A DNA stretch of 64,000 bases from Mucilaginibacter gracilis (lineage in GTDB: Bacteria; Bacteroidota; Bacteroidia; Sphingobacteriales; Sphingobacteriaceae), in contig NZ_RBKU01000001.1 in NCBI RefSeq assembly GCF_003633615.1, positions 248,001 through 312,000 of the forward strand, read 5' to 3'. The notes beneath the pieces were generated by a model, which ran no database searches, was not told the origin of the DNA, and saw only the letters and a list, made by a program, of their open reading frames with translations. Within the stretch, counting starts at the first letter, position 1. Each line of letters opens with the position of its first letter. The position numbers and the translations under genes are program-made. Shown in pieces: positions 43,557 to 52,783 of the stretch.

Positions 43557-46148
43557 TCATTGGCTTTTTCCAAATACTTCAACCTCATTTAAAACTGCTT
43601 GTTTATCTAAAGGCACATCGATAAAAATGATCCTTAAAAACCTGGCCTCGGGTGCTTTACTGATGGTGATGGCCCGCTTTCTATCTGTTTGGTGGCTAGC
43701 AGGAGCGGTATAAATATCCGTCCATTGCAGCCCATCGAATGAGACCTGCATTTTGTACCCAAAATCGGTGTCATTAGCAAAATATAGGTTCACTCTGGTT
43801 ATACTGGTCAAGCTTTCCATATCTACCTGCCACCAATTTTCGATAGCGTTAGGCATGGCAGCCCAATAAGTTGCTACGTCTTCATCATCGGCCATGCCCG
43901 CCGTGTGTCCTTTCGCTTCGCTGCTGGCTCTTGTTGGTTTTTGGAAAATGATATTGCTTTTGCTCACAGTAGGCGAAAAGTTTTTATAGTCGCCATATTT
44001 AATGTAAGGTACATATGCGTTAACCTGTGTTTTGCCGGGTATAAAAGCGGGTAGTCCTTTGGTTTCGATGGTAATGAAAGCATCCTTTAAGCCCGGCGAA
44101 CTTGCCCTTACCCTACTCGTGCCACCATAGTACGAACGGAACTCAATTGCTGCCTGCCCGGCGCGGATCGCAATATCCGATGTTGCCGAAAAGTTGATGA
44201 TATTTCCAGTTGGAAATTCGCCCGGTCCAGATTCAAGCGTTAGCGTAACATCGGGCGAATTGCTGACCGCTTTGCCACTCTTATCCAAAACCGTAACTAT
44301 CAGTTGTACATCATCGGTACCATCGGTATTACTGATGGTTTTTTTGTCGGCAGTTAACGACAATGCTGCCGGGATACCTTCAACAGGCCATTCCGGTGGT
44401 GGTATGTGCAAATATTCATTACGGTACCAATACCACATACGCTTTGGCAGGCGAAAGTAATCTATCATACCCATGTGCCCAAACTTGCCGTCACCAAAAT
44501 GAGTTCCGTAGTCAAAAGCGCACCAAAGTACCTGCCCGCTGCGCCAGTCAAGTGGTGTGCCCTGCACATCGCCAAAACCGGGGATATACCTACCTGGCCG
44601 GTCCGCCAATGTCGAACCGTATTCGCTAACTACATTTGGTATGCCGGGGTTAATATATATCCTTGCGCCGTCACCGTTGTAGCCAGCAACATCACCTTGT
44701 TTATCTATACCTCCGCGTTGTGAACCTCCAATAGCTACTTTACGTGTCGGGTCAAGTTGGTGCGAATAATCCGCGAGTTCTTTTAAAAATTCTTTGACGC
44801 GCGGCTTTGTCGAAGTTTCCGAAAAAAAGACCTCGTTGCACATACTCCATATCACTACCGAAGGGTGATTGCGGTTTACCCGGATCATTTCGCGCAAGCT
44901 GGTTCTTACACTTTCTTCAAACGGCTTTTGGTCTTCCGTATGGATCGGGTATGCGCCTGACCGATCGTACCAGCTTCCTTCCTTTGTAAAATTACCAGCT
45001 GCCCAAAAATCATTCTCCGACCACATCATCACACCCAGGCTATCACAGGCGTCGTAAAAAGCCGGGTCGTGCGGGTAATGCGAGCCTCGAATAAAATCGA
45101 ATCCGGCACCTCTCACCAAATTAACATCTCGCATAAACCCGGTATTGGTTACGGCGCTTGCCCACCCGGCATGGTCCTGGTGCACGTTAGCACCGTGAAA
45201 GTAATAGTGTTCGCCGTTGAGGAAAAAACCTTTATCGGCTGTCCACTCCACCGAGCGGAAACCAAATGGTGTTTCGTAGGTATCGACCAACAATTCGCCA
45301 GCGTACAACTGGCTTACAGTTTTGTATAGATAGGGATGTTGAGGATGCCAAAGTTTTGGGTTGGGGATAGGCTGGCCTGTTTGGTTGAAGTTGGCTGTAG
45401 TGCCTGCGCCTATCTTCATCGACGATGAAAAGCTATCGACAATTTTGCCCCCTGGGTCAATAACAGAAGTTTTAAGTACGTATATCTTTGTTGAATTACT
45501 TTGATTGGCTACCTCTGTTTGAACGTTTACCGTACCCGATGCTCTCGATAATACTGGTGTTGTTACAAAAGTGCCGTACCATGTAACGTGGGCGGTATTA
45601 GTCACCACCAAATACGCGTCACGGTAAATGCCACCGCAAAAATTATGATCACCATCTCGCGGCGCAAGCTGTGGGTTCCACAAATTGTTCAGCCGAACGG
45701 CCAATACGTTTTTTCCCTGCCTTACAGCATCAGTAACATCATAGCTAAAGCCGGTGTACCCACTTTGATGATGACCCACAGGTTTGCCATTCACAAATAG
45801 CTCCGCATCCCGAAATGCGCCTTCAAACTCAATAAATATCCGTTTATCTTTCCATGCATAGCCCACATCAAAATATTTACGGTACCACCCGTAACCGGTA
45901 TACCATTGTCCGGTTCCAAAATAGGGTGTGCTAAAGCTATGCGGCAGGTTAATGTTTTTCCAGGCCGTATCCACGTAACCAGGTTGTGCAGCGTTTTGCT
46001 GATCACCAAGTATAAATTTCCATTCCCGATTGATGTTTATCTTTTCACGGGGTGGAATTTTGATTTGCGCGAACGATAAAATCACAATATTGAAAACCAG
46101 AGAAAAAGATAAAAAAATACTTCTGATGGGCCGGGTAAGAAAATTCAT
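43557..46148 (-). CDS. Glycoside hydrolase family 2 (beta-galactosidase/glucuronidase type) with F5/8-type C domain
   Basis: An 863-residue secreted protein (signal about 1-28, ending LSFAQ). It starts with a GH2 sugar-binding domain (EFEGAFRDAELFVNGKPVG), then an immunoglobulin-like domain and the catalytic barrel (about 295-590). Acid/base Glu is at about 436 in WSMCNEVFF and nucleophile Glu at about 509 in VVSEYGS. A beta-sandwich of the bacterial Ig/DUF4982 kind (about 610-715) and a C-terminal discoidin (F5/8 type C) domain (about 735-860, with NWWQVDMESL and FGYKMQVSFDGLQW) complete it. Substrate is undetermined; the discoidin domain may bind galactose-type sugars. It is transcribed apart from the fructan operon, after the terminator at 46365. 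Confidence 0.9.
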   Translation of the reverse strand: MNFLTRPIRSIFLSFSLVFNIVILSFAQIKIPPREKININREWKFILGDQQNAAQPGYVDTAWKNINLPHSFSTPYFGTGQWYTGYGWYRKYFDVGYAWKDKRIFIEFEGAFRDAELFVNGKPVGHHQSGYTGFSYDVTDAVRQGKNVLAVRLNNLWNPQLAPRDGDHNFCGGIYRDAYLVVTNTAHVTWYGTFVTTPVLSRASGTVNVQTEVANQSNSTKIYVLKTSVIDPGGKIVDSFSSSMKIGAGTTANFNQTGQPIPNPKLWHPQHPYLYKTVSQLYAGELLVDTYETPFGFRSVEWTADKGFFLNGEHYYFHGANVHQDHAGWASAVTNTGFMRDVNLVRGAGFDFIRGSHYPHDPAFYDACDSLGVMMWSENDFWAAGNFTKEGSWYDRSGAYPIHTEDQKPFEESVRTSLREMIRVNRNHPSVVIWSMCNEVFFSETSTKPRVKEFLKELADYSHQLDPTRKVAIGGSQRGGIDKQGDVAGYNGDGARIYINPGIPNVVSEYGSTLADRPGRYIPGFGDVQGTPLDWRSGQVLWCAFDYGTHFGDGKFGHMGMIDYFRLPKRMWYWYRNEYLHIPPPEWPVEGIPAALSLTADKKTISNTDGTDDVQLIVTVLDKSGKAVSNSPDVTLTLESGPGEFPTGNIINFSATSDIAIRAGQAAIEFRSYYGGTSRVRASSPGLKDAFITIETKGLPAFIPGKTQVNAYVPYIKYGDYKNFSPTVSKSNIIFQKPTRASSEAKGHTAGMADDEDVATYWAAMPNAIENWWQVDMESLTSITRVNLYFANDTDFGYKMQVSFDGLQWTDIYTAPASHQTDRKRAITISKAPEARFLRIIFIDVPLDKQAVLNEVEVFGKSQ

Positions 46149-46364
46149 AAAAGTACTATTTTAGGTATGGTTGGTTTGCTGAAGGTTATCCAACGGACGA
46201 AAATTAATTATTCAGCGTGGCATGTCCATCATGCGCTGTGCTGAACTATTTTACAAATCGTATTTAAACATACAGCAAGGTTTGTAGCAATTTAATGATT
46301 TTCGCATTAAAAAAATCCAAATTTAATATTCCCGTTTTATTCCACCTTTAATCAAGCAGAACAT
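46149..46364. other. Promoter region of the GH2 gene
   Basis: No gene. It lies between the GH2 start and the terminator of the fructan operon and should hold the GH2 promoter; no promoter or operator could be placed with confidence. The TATGTTACATCA repeat of the fructan promoter is not present. Confidence 0.35.
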
Positions 46365-46399
46365 CAAAAAAAATCAGCAATATTTATCATGTTGCTGAT
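46365..46399 (-). terminator. Rho-independent terminator of the fructan operon
   Basis: On the minus strand ATCAGCAA (from 46399) pairs perfectly with TTGCTGAT (to 46373) around an 11-base loop and is followed by an eight-T run. It lies 69 bases after the stop of the last GH32 gene, so it closes the operon that begins at 58141. Confidence 0.85.
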
Positions 46400-46467
46400 G
46401 GCAGGTAAACACTACTTAAATAAAAATTGCTTTGCTCTTAATATCAATACGCTTTAGAGCTACTTCA

Positions 46468-47979
46468 TTATTTCCAAATAGATTTCAAAGGAACTATTTC
46501 AAGATTTTTTAGGATAATGCCTTTGTTGTTAACCAATGTAAGGTGTGTAAATGGTTGATGGGGGAAAAATAAGCAGCTCATTACACTTAAGCCATTATCA
46601 GCAAATAACTCTACAGACGAATAATCGAATACCAGTTCGATATCCGAATTAGAAGTTATTGCTAAACGCGGCGCATAAACTATTTTGGCAAAATTTGGAT
46701 TGAAATTTACAACACCCGATTTTGTTCGATCAATAAAATAATGCTTTTTTTCATCGTCATAACCGATCAATATCTGTTCACCGGCATCGTTCTGGAATTT
46801 TAGCGTATGAGTGGTTAATTTATCCAGGCTAAATTTCATTTTGAATTGGCCCGGCAGCTTTTGTTCAAATTTAAATTCCGGCTGGTTAATAGATAATGCT
46901 GCTTTGCTCACCACTGGTTTCAAGGCAATTGCATCAAGCTCTCTTACAATGTTCGACACCAAAATAAGTTCTCCATTTATTTTAGTTAATGATAACTCGC
47001 GCGGCAAAGTCATTGCATTACGCCATTTTTCGGTAGGTAACTGGCCTGCGTACTCCCAATTACTCATCCAACCTAAAAATATTTTTCGTTTACCGGTATT
47101 GCTCCAGGTAATTCCAGCGTATTCATCCGGGCCATAATCCGCCCATTTGCTATCTTTATTTAGGGGCATAAACGTGCTTCCATCAAAATCGCCCACAAAA
47201 TATTGTGTTGCCGAGCCGCCGTTGGGGCCTCCAGGATTTAAATTAACAACAAGTACCCAATAAGTTTTACCTTCAAACGTAAGCGGGAACAAATCGGGGC
47301 ATTCCCACACACCTCCATGCGCACCTAAATGCTTCCCAAATTCACTTTCTTTTTTCCAGTCCTTTAGGTTTGGGGAAGAGTAAAAGGTAATATGATCTAA
47401 CGTAGCCAGTGTCATGATCCATTTCTTTTGCCTGGCATACCACATTACTTTAGGATCGCGAAAATCTCTAATTCCAGGGTTTTTCAATACGGGGTTACCT
47501 CTGTATTTCACCCATGTGTTACCTTCATCTAAACTGTAAGCAATACTTTGGTTTTGAAAGTCGTTCCTTCCGGCCCTTTCAGCTTTCGGATCATGGTGGG
47601 TAAATATAGCCACGATCGGTGGTTTTCCCTTGCTGCCAAATCCGGAGGTATTATCCACATCAACTACCGCGCTGCCCGAGAAAATATAGCCAAGGCTGTC
47701 GGGATACAAGGCTATCGGTAGTTCTTTCCAGTGCATAAGGTCTTTACTGGTGGCGTGCCCCCAGTGCATCGGGCCCCAATTAATACCACCAGGATAATAT
47801 TGATAAAACAAATGATAGGTACCATTGTAGTAAACCATCCCGTTGGGATCATTTAGCCAATGTTCCTTTGGAGAAAAATGTACTTGCGGGCGATATAGCT
47901 CTTGATATTTTTCAGTTTCCTGACCAAAAACCTTGAACATCATTATAACTATTATCGATAAAAGAATTAACTTTTTCAT
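46468..47979 (-). CDS. Fructan beta-fructosidase, family GH32 (periplasmic type)
   Basis: A 503-residue enzyme with a signal peptide (residues 1-19, ending VFG) and no lipobox, so probably periplasmic. GH32 motifs are WLNDPNG with nucleophile Asp44, then RDPKV at about 174, then ECPDLF with the acid/base Glu at about 226. The C-terminal beta-sandwich (about 350-500) with VELFADNG is typical. It would hydrolyse beta-linked fructose from levan, inulin or sucrose. It follows the second GH32 after 3 bases and ends the fructan operon. Confidence 0.93.
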   Translation of the reverse strand: MKKLILLSIIVIMMFKVFGQETEKYQELYRPQVHFSPKEHWLNDPNGMVYYNGTYHLFYQYYPGGINWGPMHWGHATSKDLMHWKELPIALYPDSLGYIFSGSAVVDVDNTSGFGSKGKPPIVAIFTHHDPKAERAGRNDFQNQSIAYSLDEGNTWVKYRGNPVLKNPGIRDFRDPKVMWYARQKKWIMTLATLDHITFYSSPNLKDWKKESEFGKHLGAHGGVWECPDLFPLTFEGKTYWVLVVNLNPGGPNGGSATQYFVGDFDGSTFMPLNKDSKWADYGPDEYAGITWSNTGKRKIFLGWMSNWEYAGQLPTEKWRNAMTLPRELSLTKINGELILVSNIVRELDAIALKPVVSKAALSINQPEFKFEQKLPGQFKMKFSLDKLTTHTLKFQNDAGEQILIGYDDEKKHYFIDRTKSGVVNFNPNFAKIVYAPRLAITSNSDIELVFDYSSVELFADNGLSVMSCLFFPHQPFTHLTLVNNKGIILKNLEIVPLKSIWK

Positions 47980-47982
47980 AAC

Positions 47983-49554
47983 CTATCTTAAACTTTTATT
48001 GATACCTTTTACTTTAAAGTTACTTATTACCGACGCATTACCATCTCCTTGCAATTTCAAGTCGGTGTATTGGTAATTAGGGAAATAAATAGTCGTGATA
48101 ACTTTTTCGCCGTGGTCAACAAATATCTCTATCGATGTTTTATCCACTAAAACCTGAAAGTCTGTCGGGAGACCTGTTTTTGGGATATAAGGGCAGGTAA
48201 TTTGCTGTTGAAACTGCGTATTAAAATCAATGTGACCCGATTTGCTCCTGTCAACACTTAATAACCCGCTGGCTTTATTGTACGTTAATGCAATCTTTTC
48301 AACAATATTCCCTATGCTTAAAGTTAAAGTGTTTGTTGAATTCAGGTCGGCGGTAAAATCAATTTCATAGCTGCCACTACCTATTAGTTTACTATTTAAC
48401 ATTTTAATAGCTGTGTTTGCCCCCTGCGCGGTTGTATCGGGGGTACTATTTTTATAATTAGACAACTCCAATACCGGTTGCGACCTTAACACAGCACCAG
48501 CAGTAGTACTAACAAGCGAAAGGGCCCTTGGTACAGTCATGGTGCTACGCCATGTTGTTGTGGGTACTTGCTGCGCGTAGTTCCAGTTGCTCATCCACCC
48601 AATTGCCAGTCTTCTTCCGTCGGCAGCGGGTATATTGTTATAAGTTACCGTGGCATAATTATCAGTCCCGTAGTCCATCCAGTTAACTGTATTACTATCG
48701 CTTGTAAAAGTAGTCCCATCAAAATTACCTGTAAAATATTGCGTAGCCGAACCGCCGTTGGGTCCACCAGGATTAACGCTCACCAGCATTACCCATTTGG
48801 TTGTTGCAGTACCATCTACAGGTAGTTGAAACAAATCCGGGCACTCCCAAACACCGCCGTGCGCACCTAAATTTGCACCAAACTCACTCAACAAACTCCA
48901 CGATTTAAGATTGACCGACGAATAGATTTGCACTTTGTTGCCCACAGCCAATATCATTATCCATTTTTGCCCTGCGGCGTACCAAAATACTTTCGGGTCC
49001 CTAAAATCCGGCACTCCTGCATTAGGCAAAACGGGGTTGTTGGCATACTTGGTCCAGCTTGTTCCGCCATCGTTACTGTAGGCTATGCTTTGTTGTTGCT
49101 GTGAGCCATTAAGCGTATAAACAGCTATTAATGGGTCCTCAGTTCCAGTTTTAAAACCGGCTGTGTTTGCAGCATCGGCAACAGCACTTCCCGAAAATAT
49201 TGTTCCCGAATTGTCGGGTGCAAGCGCGACAGGTTGATCTTTCCAATTAAAAAGATCGGTACTTGTGGCATGCCCCCAGTTCATTGTACCCCAAACGCTG
49301 GCATTAGGGTTGTATTGATAAAACAAATGATAAGTACCTTTATAATATACTAAGCCATTTGGATCGTTCATCCAATGAAGCGATGGGGTAAAATGATATA
49401 AGGGGCGGTAATCGGCCTCTTTCATTGTTACCAAAGATGCCGTAGAATCTTTTATGGTATTGATAATTGATGTCCCGCCATCAGTACCACTCTTTTTACA
49501 CGCAAAACAACAACTCATGGCCATTGCGATACAAAACAAACTTAGCTTATTCAT
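47983..49554 (-). CDS. Fructan hydrolase, family GH32 (lipoprotein)
   Basis: A 523-residue lipoprotein, with the lipobox SCCFAC at residues 14-19 (Cys19). The mature enzyme has HWMNDPNG with nucleophile Asp64, FRDPKV, ECPDLFQL, and a C-terminal beta-sandwich (about 375-515, with IEIFVDHG). Because it is lipid-anchored it is probably at the outer surface, where it would cut fructan into pieces for SusCD, while the 46468 enzyme works in the periplasm. Whether it is exo- or endo-acting (levanase) is not resolved. It is next to the DUF4960 gene (55 bases). Confidence 0.92.
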   Translation of the reverse strand: MNKLSLFCIAMAMSCCFACKKSGTDGGTSIINTIKDSTASLVTMKEADYRPLYHFTPSLHWMNDPNGLVYYKGTYHLFYQYNPNASVWGTMNWGHATSTDLFNWKDQPVALAPDNSGTIFSGSAVADAANTAGFKTGTEDPLIAVYTLNGSQQQQSIAYSNDGGTSWTKYANNPVLPNAGVPDFRDPKVFWYAAGQKWIMILAVGNKVQIYSSVNLKSWSLLSEFGANLGAHGGVWECPDLFQLPVDGTATTKWVMLVSVNPGGPNGGSATQYFTGNFDGTTFTSDSNTVNWMDYGTDNYATVTYNNIPAADGRRLAIGWMSNWNYAQQVPTTTWRSTMTVPRALSLVSTTAGAVLRSQPVLELSNYKNSTPDTTAQGANTAIKMLNSKLIGSGSYEIDFTADLNSTNTLTLSIGNIVEKIALTYNKASGLLSVDRSKSGHIDFNTQFQQQITCPYIPKTGLPTDFQVLVDKTSIEIFVDHGEKVITTIYFPNYQYTDLKLQGDGNASVISNFKVKGINKSLR

Positions 49555-49609
49555 AATGATGTTTGTTAACGTTAACCTTCCGGCGTTTAACCGGAAGGTT
49601 AATCATTTC

Positions 49610-51025
49610 TTATTTTGTTTTTAAATAATCTATGGCATTTTTATACAAAAGCTCGATGTTTGACTGGTAGGGATTAGTACCTGAGTTTTGGTTCCATTCA
49701 ACAGCACCTATGCCAATAAATATCGCGGAACCCTGATAATCGTTCATGGGTTTGAATTCCAGTATTCCGGCCATATAGTAATCGCCTATACCATCCCACT
49801 GGCCTAACCATTCCACGTTGTTATCAGTAACGAATTTGGTATATGCTGCTTCGTTATTGTTAGGCCCGAGTTTCAGAAAATCAGGAATGGTAACAATAAC
49901 ATCGTTATGATTTTCTTTCCAGCCCGGCCCGATGGTCGGGAAAGTAATCCTGCTATCGCCCTGCTTGGTCATTGTAATTCCTTTATACAAAGGATGCCCG
50001 CTTTGGTCGTGTTTTTCATTGATATTGACACCTACACCCCATATATCCGGATTATTGCCACCAGGTCCGGAGTCGACACCCATAGGGTAGCCTACTGTCA
50101 TTCTACCAACTGTCCACAGGTATTGTACGGCATATTGGTTTAGTAACAAACTGCCACCGTTTTTATAAAACTGGGTCATTTTTGCAACCACGGCAGCATC
50201 GGTAGCTATAGCGGGTAGGCTTGTTGTACTCACTAAATCATAGTTCCACCAAATCACCCTGAACTGGCTCAAATCAACCGTCCCGTTTTTGACCTGGCTA
50301 AACGAAACGTACTTTGACCGTGTGTAGTTTTTAAATAACCATTTGGCACCCGCCACCTCATCATCATCACCGGTATTTAACAACGTAAGCGAATCGGTAT
50401 ACATACCAATATAGGCTACGCTTGTTGCACCAACTTTAAATGGCAGTATAACGGTGTTGGATAACTGATTACTGCTATTAGTGGTTACAAAAGTGATGTT
50501 GTAGGCCCCTATAGGGACGTTCTTAAACTGGTACGATGTAACAGTAGGCCCAACATCAACGGATTGATTACCCATTTTTATAGTGATCTTAGTAACCGGC
50601 AAATCAGGCGCTGTCCAGCTAACTGTAACATTGTTATCGGTTTGTAAACCACTTGCGTTTTTTACGGGTGCAGCTCCATCCCTTGTAAACCGAACTATTT
50701 GCCCTAAGGAACTGTTGCCGTTATTGTCGCTAACTTTTACAATAAATACGTATTTTTTATTGGTTTGTACAATACCATATTTAAAAGATACAGCATTTGC
50801 AGCAAGAGTTGTTGTGTTTGTGCTATCGTTAACTGTTACAGTTAAAGGGCCGTTGCCTTGAGGCAGGTTCCACGACAATAGTACCGAATCGCCAAGCAAG
50901 GTATATTTTAAATTTGATACCGGGTTTAAATTTGCCTCTTTAACCGCAATGGTATTTTTTTGGCAAGATGAGCACCATAGGCTTATGCCTAACAGTATGA
51001 TGTAAATAATTTTATAGTTTTTCAT
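49610..51025 (-). CDS. DUF4960 surface lipoprotein of the fructan locus
   Basis: A 471-residue lipoprotein with the lipobox LWCSSC (Cys20). Three beta-sandwich (fibronectin/SusE-like) units occupy residues about 30-215 (LLSWNLPQG, FIVKVSDNNGNSS, VSWTAPDLPVTKITI), and a DUF4960 domain fills about 220-470 (KYVSFSQV, RVIWWNYDLVS, GVGVNINEKHDQSGHPLYKGI). In the B. theta levan locus the protein at the same place (DUF4960) is the levan-binding surface protein, and that is the inferred role. Spacing to SusD is 26 bases. Confidence 0.85.
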   Translation of the reverse strand: MKNYKIIYIILLGISLWCSSCQKNTIAVKEANLNPVSNLKYTLLGDSVLLSWNLPQGNGPLTVTVNDSTNTTTLAANAVSFKYGIVQTNKKYVFIVKVSDNNGNSSLGQIVRFTRDGAAPVKNASGLQTDNNVTVSWTAPDLPVTKITIKMGNQSVDVGPTVTSYQFKNVPIGAYNITFVTTNSSNQLSNTVILPFKVGATSVAYIGMYTDSLTLLNTGDDDEVAGAKWLFKNYTRSKYVSFSQVKNGTVDLSQFRVIWWNYDLVSTTSLPAIATDAAVVAKMTQFYKNGGSLLLNQYAVQYLWTVGRMTVGYPMGVDSGPGGNNPDIWGVGVNINEKHDQSGHPLYKGITMTKQGDSRITFPTIGPGWKENHNDVIVTIPDFLKLGPNNNEAAYTKFVTDNNVEWLGQWDGIGDYYMAGILEFKPMNDYQGSAIFIGIGAVEWNQNSGTNPYQSNIELLYKNAIDYLKTK

Positions 51026-51051
51026 TTTGACTTACATTTTGGTTTTAATTA

Positions 51052-52755
51052 CTATTGTACATACCCGTTATTTTGCTTGTAAAGCCCATGGCTAAAGGTG
51101 ATCTGGTTAAGCGGTATCGGTAAATACTCGTCGCGGTTCTTTTTGAAAAGTCCGTCTTTCAAATAAGCCCTTTTGGTTTTTTCGGTAGTGAAATAAGTAT
51201 TCAAATAAGTATCGGCTATGCCCCAGCGAACAAGGTCAAAAAACCTATAGCCTTCCATGGCAAATTCAAGCCGGCGCTCCATTCTCAGTGCCTCACGGGC
51301 GTAAACTTGGGTCCAGGTGCAATTAATGCCTGGTTTGTAAGTATTTATGTTATAATTAGATTCAAAGTTACCATTAGCAAGTTTTAGCTGCCCGGTGCTA
51401 TTTTTTGCCCTGGTACGTATTTGGTTAATTAAAGGTAGTGCTTCATCCTGCCTGCCCAACTCTATTAATGCTTCTGCTTTCCAAAGCATCACATCGGCGT
51501 AACGAATAAGTATCTTATTTTTATCGCTTGCATAAAAAGGACCGTTCTGGATATATTGGTTTTTTTGCACATTCTCTTTCAACGATGCGAAATAACCATA
51601 AATAGTAGGGGTTCGGTTCCAACTGGCCAAATACAAGGTATTAGGATCATATTTATAATTATGGTTTGGTATCGCTATGGTATGGTCCAAACGGGGGTCT
51701 ACCGTGTTAACCGAAAGATCCAGATCGCTGTTGTTGTAGGTACTTGTCATCGGCAAACCATCTGTGCCGGTTTTATAAGCATTGGCTAAATTTTGACTTG
51801 GTTTATGGAAATCGCAACATCCTACGCCCTGTGGGGTAGATAGCTCATCGCCAAAATCCAAACGGCCAAAAGGTGTTCCATCATTGCGTGAGTATTGAAT
51901 AGCGAAAATAGACTCTGTTCCGTTTTCTGTAGCAAGTGAAAAATTGTTGGCGAAATCGGATTCCAAACCGTAATTAGAACTTAATACTTGTGTAGTAAGC
52001 GACACAACCTGGTTTAATTTATCGGTGTTTATACCGGTTACGTTGTTCTGATCGTCTTGAGTATAAGCTTGGTATAATCTTGTTTTAGCCAGGTAAGCAA
52101 GAGCGGCGTATTTATTAGCCCTACCAACATCTGTTTGTGAGGAAGGAAGGTTATCAACTCCATTTTGAAAATCTGCAGCAATCTTGTCCCACAACTGATC
52201 ATTGGTTAATTGCCGGTTTGATATGTTAGCATAATCGTTGGTATTAACGGTTTCATCAATATAAGGAATAAACTTGAACAGTATCTTCAGCTGAAAATAC
52301 CAGAAACCGCGCAAAAAGTGCATTTCGCCAAGTCTCGTTTTCTTTAGAGGATCGCTATCCGGAAGTGCATTAAGGCTGGTAATAGCAGCGTTGACCCTCG
52401 AAATGGCTACATAATATTGAAACCATATTCCGTCAAACGGCCCGAGGTCACTTCTAACACTTGAGAAGATTTCCACAAAGTAAAATTCCTGGATGTCACT
52501 TTCGTCCCTACCGCCTTTGTAGGCGTCACCCGATCGTACATTACCGTATGGCCAAAGGCTTACCGGGGTAGTGTAACCATCATTTTCTAACGATGCATAA
52601 GCTGCGGTTACAAATTGTTCGGTACCCGAGCTTACTTGGTCGGCGCTGAGCACCGCTTTGGGCGAAACATTCAAAAAATCTTTTTTGCACGATACCAGTG
52701 CCGTAATGAAGATCATTGAAAATGTCCATTTTAAGATGTTATTTATCTTTTTCAT
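51052..52755 (-). CDS. SusD/RagB-type glycan-binding lipoprotein of the fructan locus
   Basis: A 567-residue outer-membrane lipoprotein (lipobox ALVSCKKDFL, Cys23) of ordinary length. Typical SusD segments are seen: GEMHFLRGFWYFQLKILFK, YADVMLWKAEALIELGRQDEAL, and REALRMERRLEFAMEGYRFFDLVRWG. It binds fructan oligosaccharides for the SusC partner encoded 28 bases upstream. Confidence 0.95.
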   Translation of the reverse strand: MKKINNILKWTFSMIFITALVSCKKDFLNVSPKAVLSADQVSSGTEQFVTAAYASLENDGYTTPVSLWPYGNVRSGDAYKGGRDESDIQEFYFVEIFSSVRSDLGPFDGIWFQYYVAISRVNAAITSLNALPDSDPLKKTRLGEMHFLRGFWYFQLKILFKFIPYIDETVNTNDYANISNRQLTNDQLWDKIAADFQNGVDNLPSSQTDVGRANKYAALAYLAKTRLYQAYTQDDQNNVTGINTDKLNQVVSLTTQVLSSNYGLESDFANNFSLATENGTESIFAIQYSRNDGTPFGRLDFGDELSTPQGVGCCDFHKPSQNLANAYKTGTDGLPMTSTYNNSDLDLSVNTVDPRLDHTIAIPNHNYKYDPNTLYLASWNRTPTIYGYFASLKENVQKNQYIQNGPFYASDKNKILIRYADVMLWKAEALIELGRQDEALPLINQIRTRAKNSTGQLKLANGNFESNYNINTYKPGINCTWTQVYAREALRMERRLEFAMEGYRFFDLVRWGIADTYLNTYFTTEKTKRAYLKDGLFKKNRDEYLPIPLNQITFSHGLYKQNNGYVQ

Positions 52756-52783
52756 GATAATATTTTAATAGACTTGTTTAAAA